Positions 4,588-5,176 of a stretch of DNA of 5,176 nucleotides are shown here, in pieces. Position 1 is the first letter of the stretch. Every line of letters begins with the position of its first letter. The DNA is from JAXHUA01 sp034189695 (lineage in GTDB: Bacteria; Chloroflexota; Dehalococcoidia; E44-bin15): assembly GCA_034189695.1 (NCBI GenBank), contig JAXHUA010000131.1, forward strand, positions 1-5,176, given 5' to 3'. Position numbers and translations under genes: made by a program. The notes under the pieces are model-generated. The model was not told where the DNA came from. It worked only from the letters and a program-made list of their open reading frames with translations, and did not search any database.

Positions 4588-5176
4588 GAGCCGGCGAGCT
4601 GGCGCTCGAGGTCGTACTTCGCCAGCGTGTCCGGCGGCAGGAAGGTGAGAATCAATGGCTTCATGCCAAGCTGTATCTCCAGGTCGGCGTATGAAACGTC
4701 ATACTTCTTCAGGCTGTCGTGGAGCCGTGACTCCACCTCGTCTCGCGTGTCGCTGCCTGCATCTGTTGCGATATATACGTGGAGCAGCGACCGGCTGTCC
4801 ACGGTCTCCTTGCGGGCGATCCAGCCCTTGTAGGGAACCTGCGCGTCTTCCAGTCCGAGCCAGAGTGTCTTCTCATCGAGACGGGTGAAACCCCCTATAT
4901 CTATCAGTTTATCAGCCCTGCTCCAGAAGACAAGTTGCGGCAGCCACACATCGGCCTCCTTATCTTCCATGGCAACGAACCTGACCATGTCCCCCGGCCG
5001 GTAGCGCACCATAACGCCGCCGTTGAAGCTGGAGAAAATGAGCTCGTACCTCTTTCCTGGCGACACCCCGTCCAGCAGGACGGTGCTCGGCATGTAGCTC
5101 GGGTCTTGCTGGCTCTTGGCCCACTCGTCTTCCGGAATGAATTCGAGCAGGCCGACATGGGGCATTGGCGTCATCG
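4563..5176 (-). CDS. GH3-family acyl-adenylate/amide synthetase-like protein (5' partial, frameshifted 3' end)
   Basis: This is the C-terminal part of a bacterial homologue of plant GH3 enzymes, which belong to the ANL adenylate-forming superfamily and activate carboxylates with ATP before joining them to an amine. The N-terminal half lies beyond the right edge; about 204 codons are visible. Diagnostic stretches are GLLEF followed by a serine/glycine-spaced strand, VMVRYRPGDMVRF with the Asp expected to bind the ATP ribose, the hinge-like RADKLIDIGGFTRLDEKTLW, and a C-terminal domain with LHVYI and YADLEIQLGMKPL. Visible ATG codons near the edge are internal, not the start. A tandem octamer shifts the frame after QLAG, so translation as given ends with SPALTRAT at 4563 instead of running on for 33 residues to 4480, where it would overlap the histidine kinase start. 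The substrate of bacterial GH3 proteins is largely unknown. Family call is confident; activity of the truncated form is uncertain. Confidence 0.85.
   Translation of the reverse strand, partial: MTPMPHVGLLEFIPEDEWAKSQQDPSYMPSTVLLDGVSPGKRYELIFSSFNGGVMVRYRPGDMVRFVAMEDKEADVWLPQLVFWSRADKLIDIGGFTRLDEKTLWLGLEDAQVPYKGWIARKETVDSRSLLHVYIATDAGSDTRDEVESRLHDSLKKYDVSYADLEIQLGMKPLILTFLPPDTLAKYDLERQLAGSPALTRAT
4580..4599. repeat. Tandem octamer GAGCCGGC, 2.5 copies, in the GH3 gene
   Basis: GAGCCGGC occurs at 4580-4587 and 4588-4595, followed by a partial GAGC at 4596-4599. Eight is not a multiple of three, so gain or loss of a unit switches the reading frame of the GH3 C-terminus. With one unit fewer, the gene reads through to 4480. 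Confidence 0.9.

Noticed and set aside
1..5176. tRNA or rRNA genes, CRISPR arrays, insertion sequences or att sites
   Set aside because: No TTCGA-type tRNA arm context, no spaced direct repeats, no transposase motifs and no terminal inverted repeats were found; the only tandem repeat is the octamer in the GH3 gene.

Overview
The window (about 5.2 kb, moderately GC-rich) is a bacterial chromosomal segment in which every supported gene lies on the minus strand, so transcription runs right to left. Gene content (a bacterial GH3-family adenylate-forming enzyme, a multi-pass membrane HisKA_3/GAF histidine kinase, and small hemerythrin, Rieske and rhodanese proteins) is compatible with an environmental Chloroflexota/Dehalococcoidia-like bacterium. 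That assignment is inference from gene flavour; there is no rRNA or other marker.

Right block (5176 to 2429): the C-terminal part of a GH3-family protein enters from the right edge. Near its 3' end an octamer (GAGCCGGC on the + strand) is present 2.5 times in tandem (4580-4599). The extra 8 bp shift the frame, so the protein ends early at 4563, while the original tail remains readable in the next frame down to 4480. That tail overlaps the TTG start of a 684-residue sensor histidine kinase by 4 nt, so the two form a translationally coupled pair. No response regulator is visible in the window.

Middle (2428 to 1910): a 519-bp non-coding stretch. It holds a hairpin directly after the kinase stop, a second branched inverted repeat, a minus-strand sigma70-type promoter (TTGACA-N17-TATCCT), an operator-like palindrome, a strong 12-bp stem-loop, and a second sigma70-type promoter (TTGACA-N16-TAATAT) just upstream of the next gene.

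Left block (1909 to 1): a probable four-gene redox operon. It consists of a small Rieske [2Fe-2S] protein (frameshifted as given by one extra base in a C6 run inside the first cluster motif), two tandem 164-residue hemerythrin-like proteins that align end to end without gaps (about 42% identical), and a rhodanese cut by the left edge with its catalytic loop visible. The 218-nt spacer between the two hemerythrin genes contains two consecutive hairpins. Together the four products suggest a soluble iron/sulfur module for handling O2, NO or sulfur stress; that role is inferred from families and gene order.

The most notable points are the two independent frameshifts, both at slippage-prone sequence (C6 and tandem octamer), and the compact Rieske-hemerythrin-hemerythrin-rhodanese arrangement.
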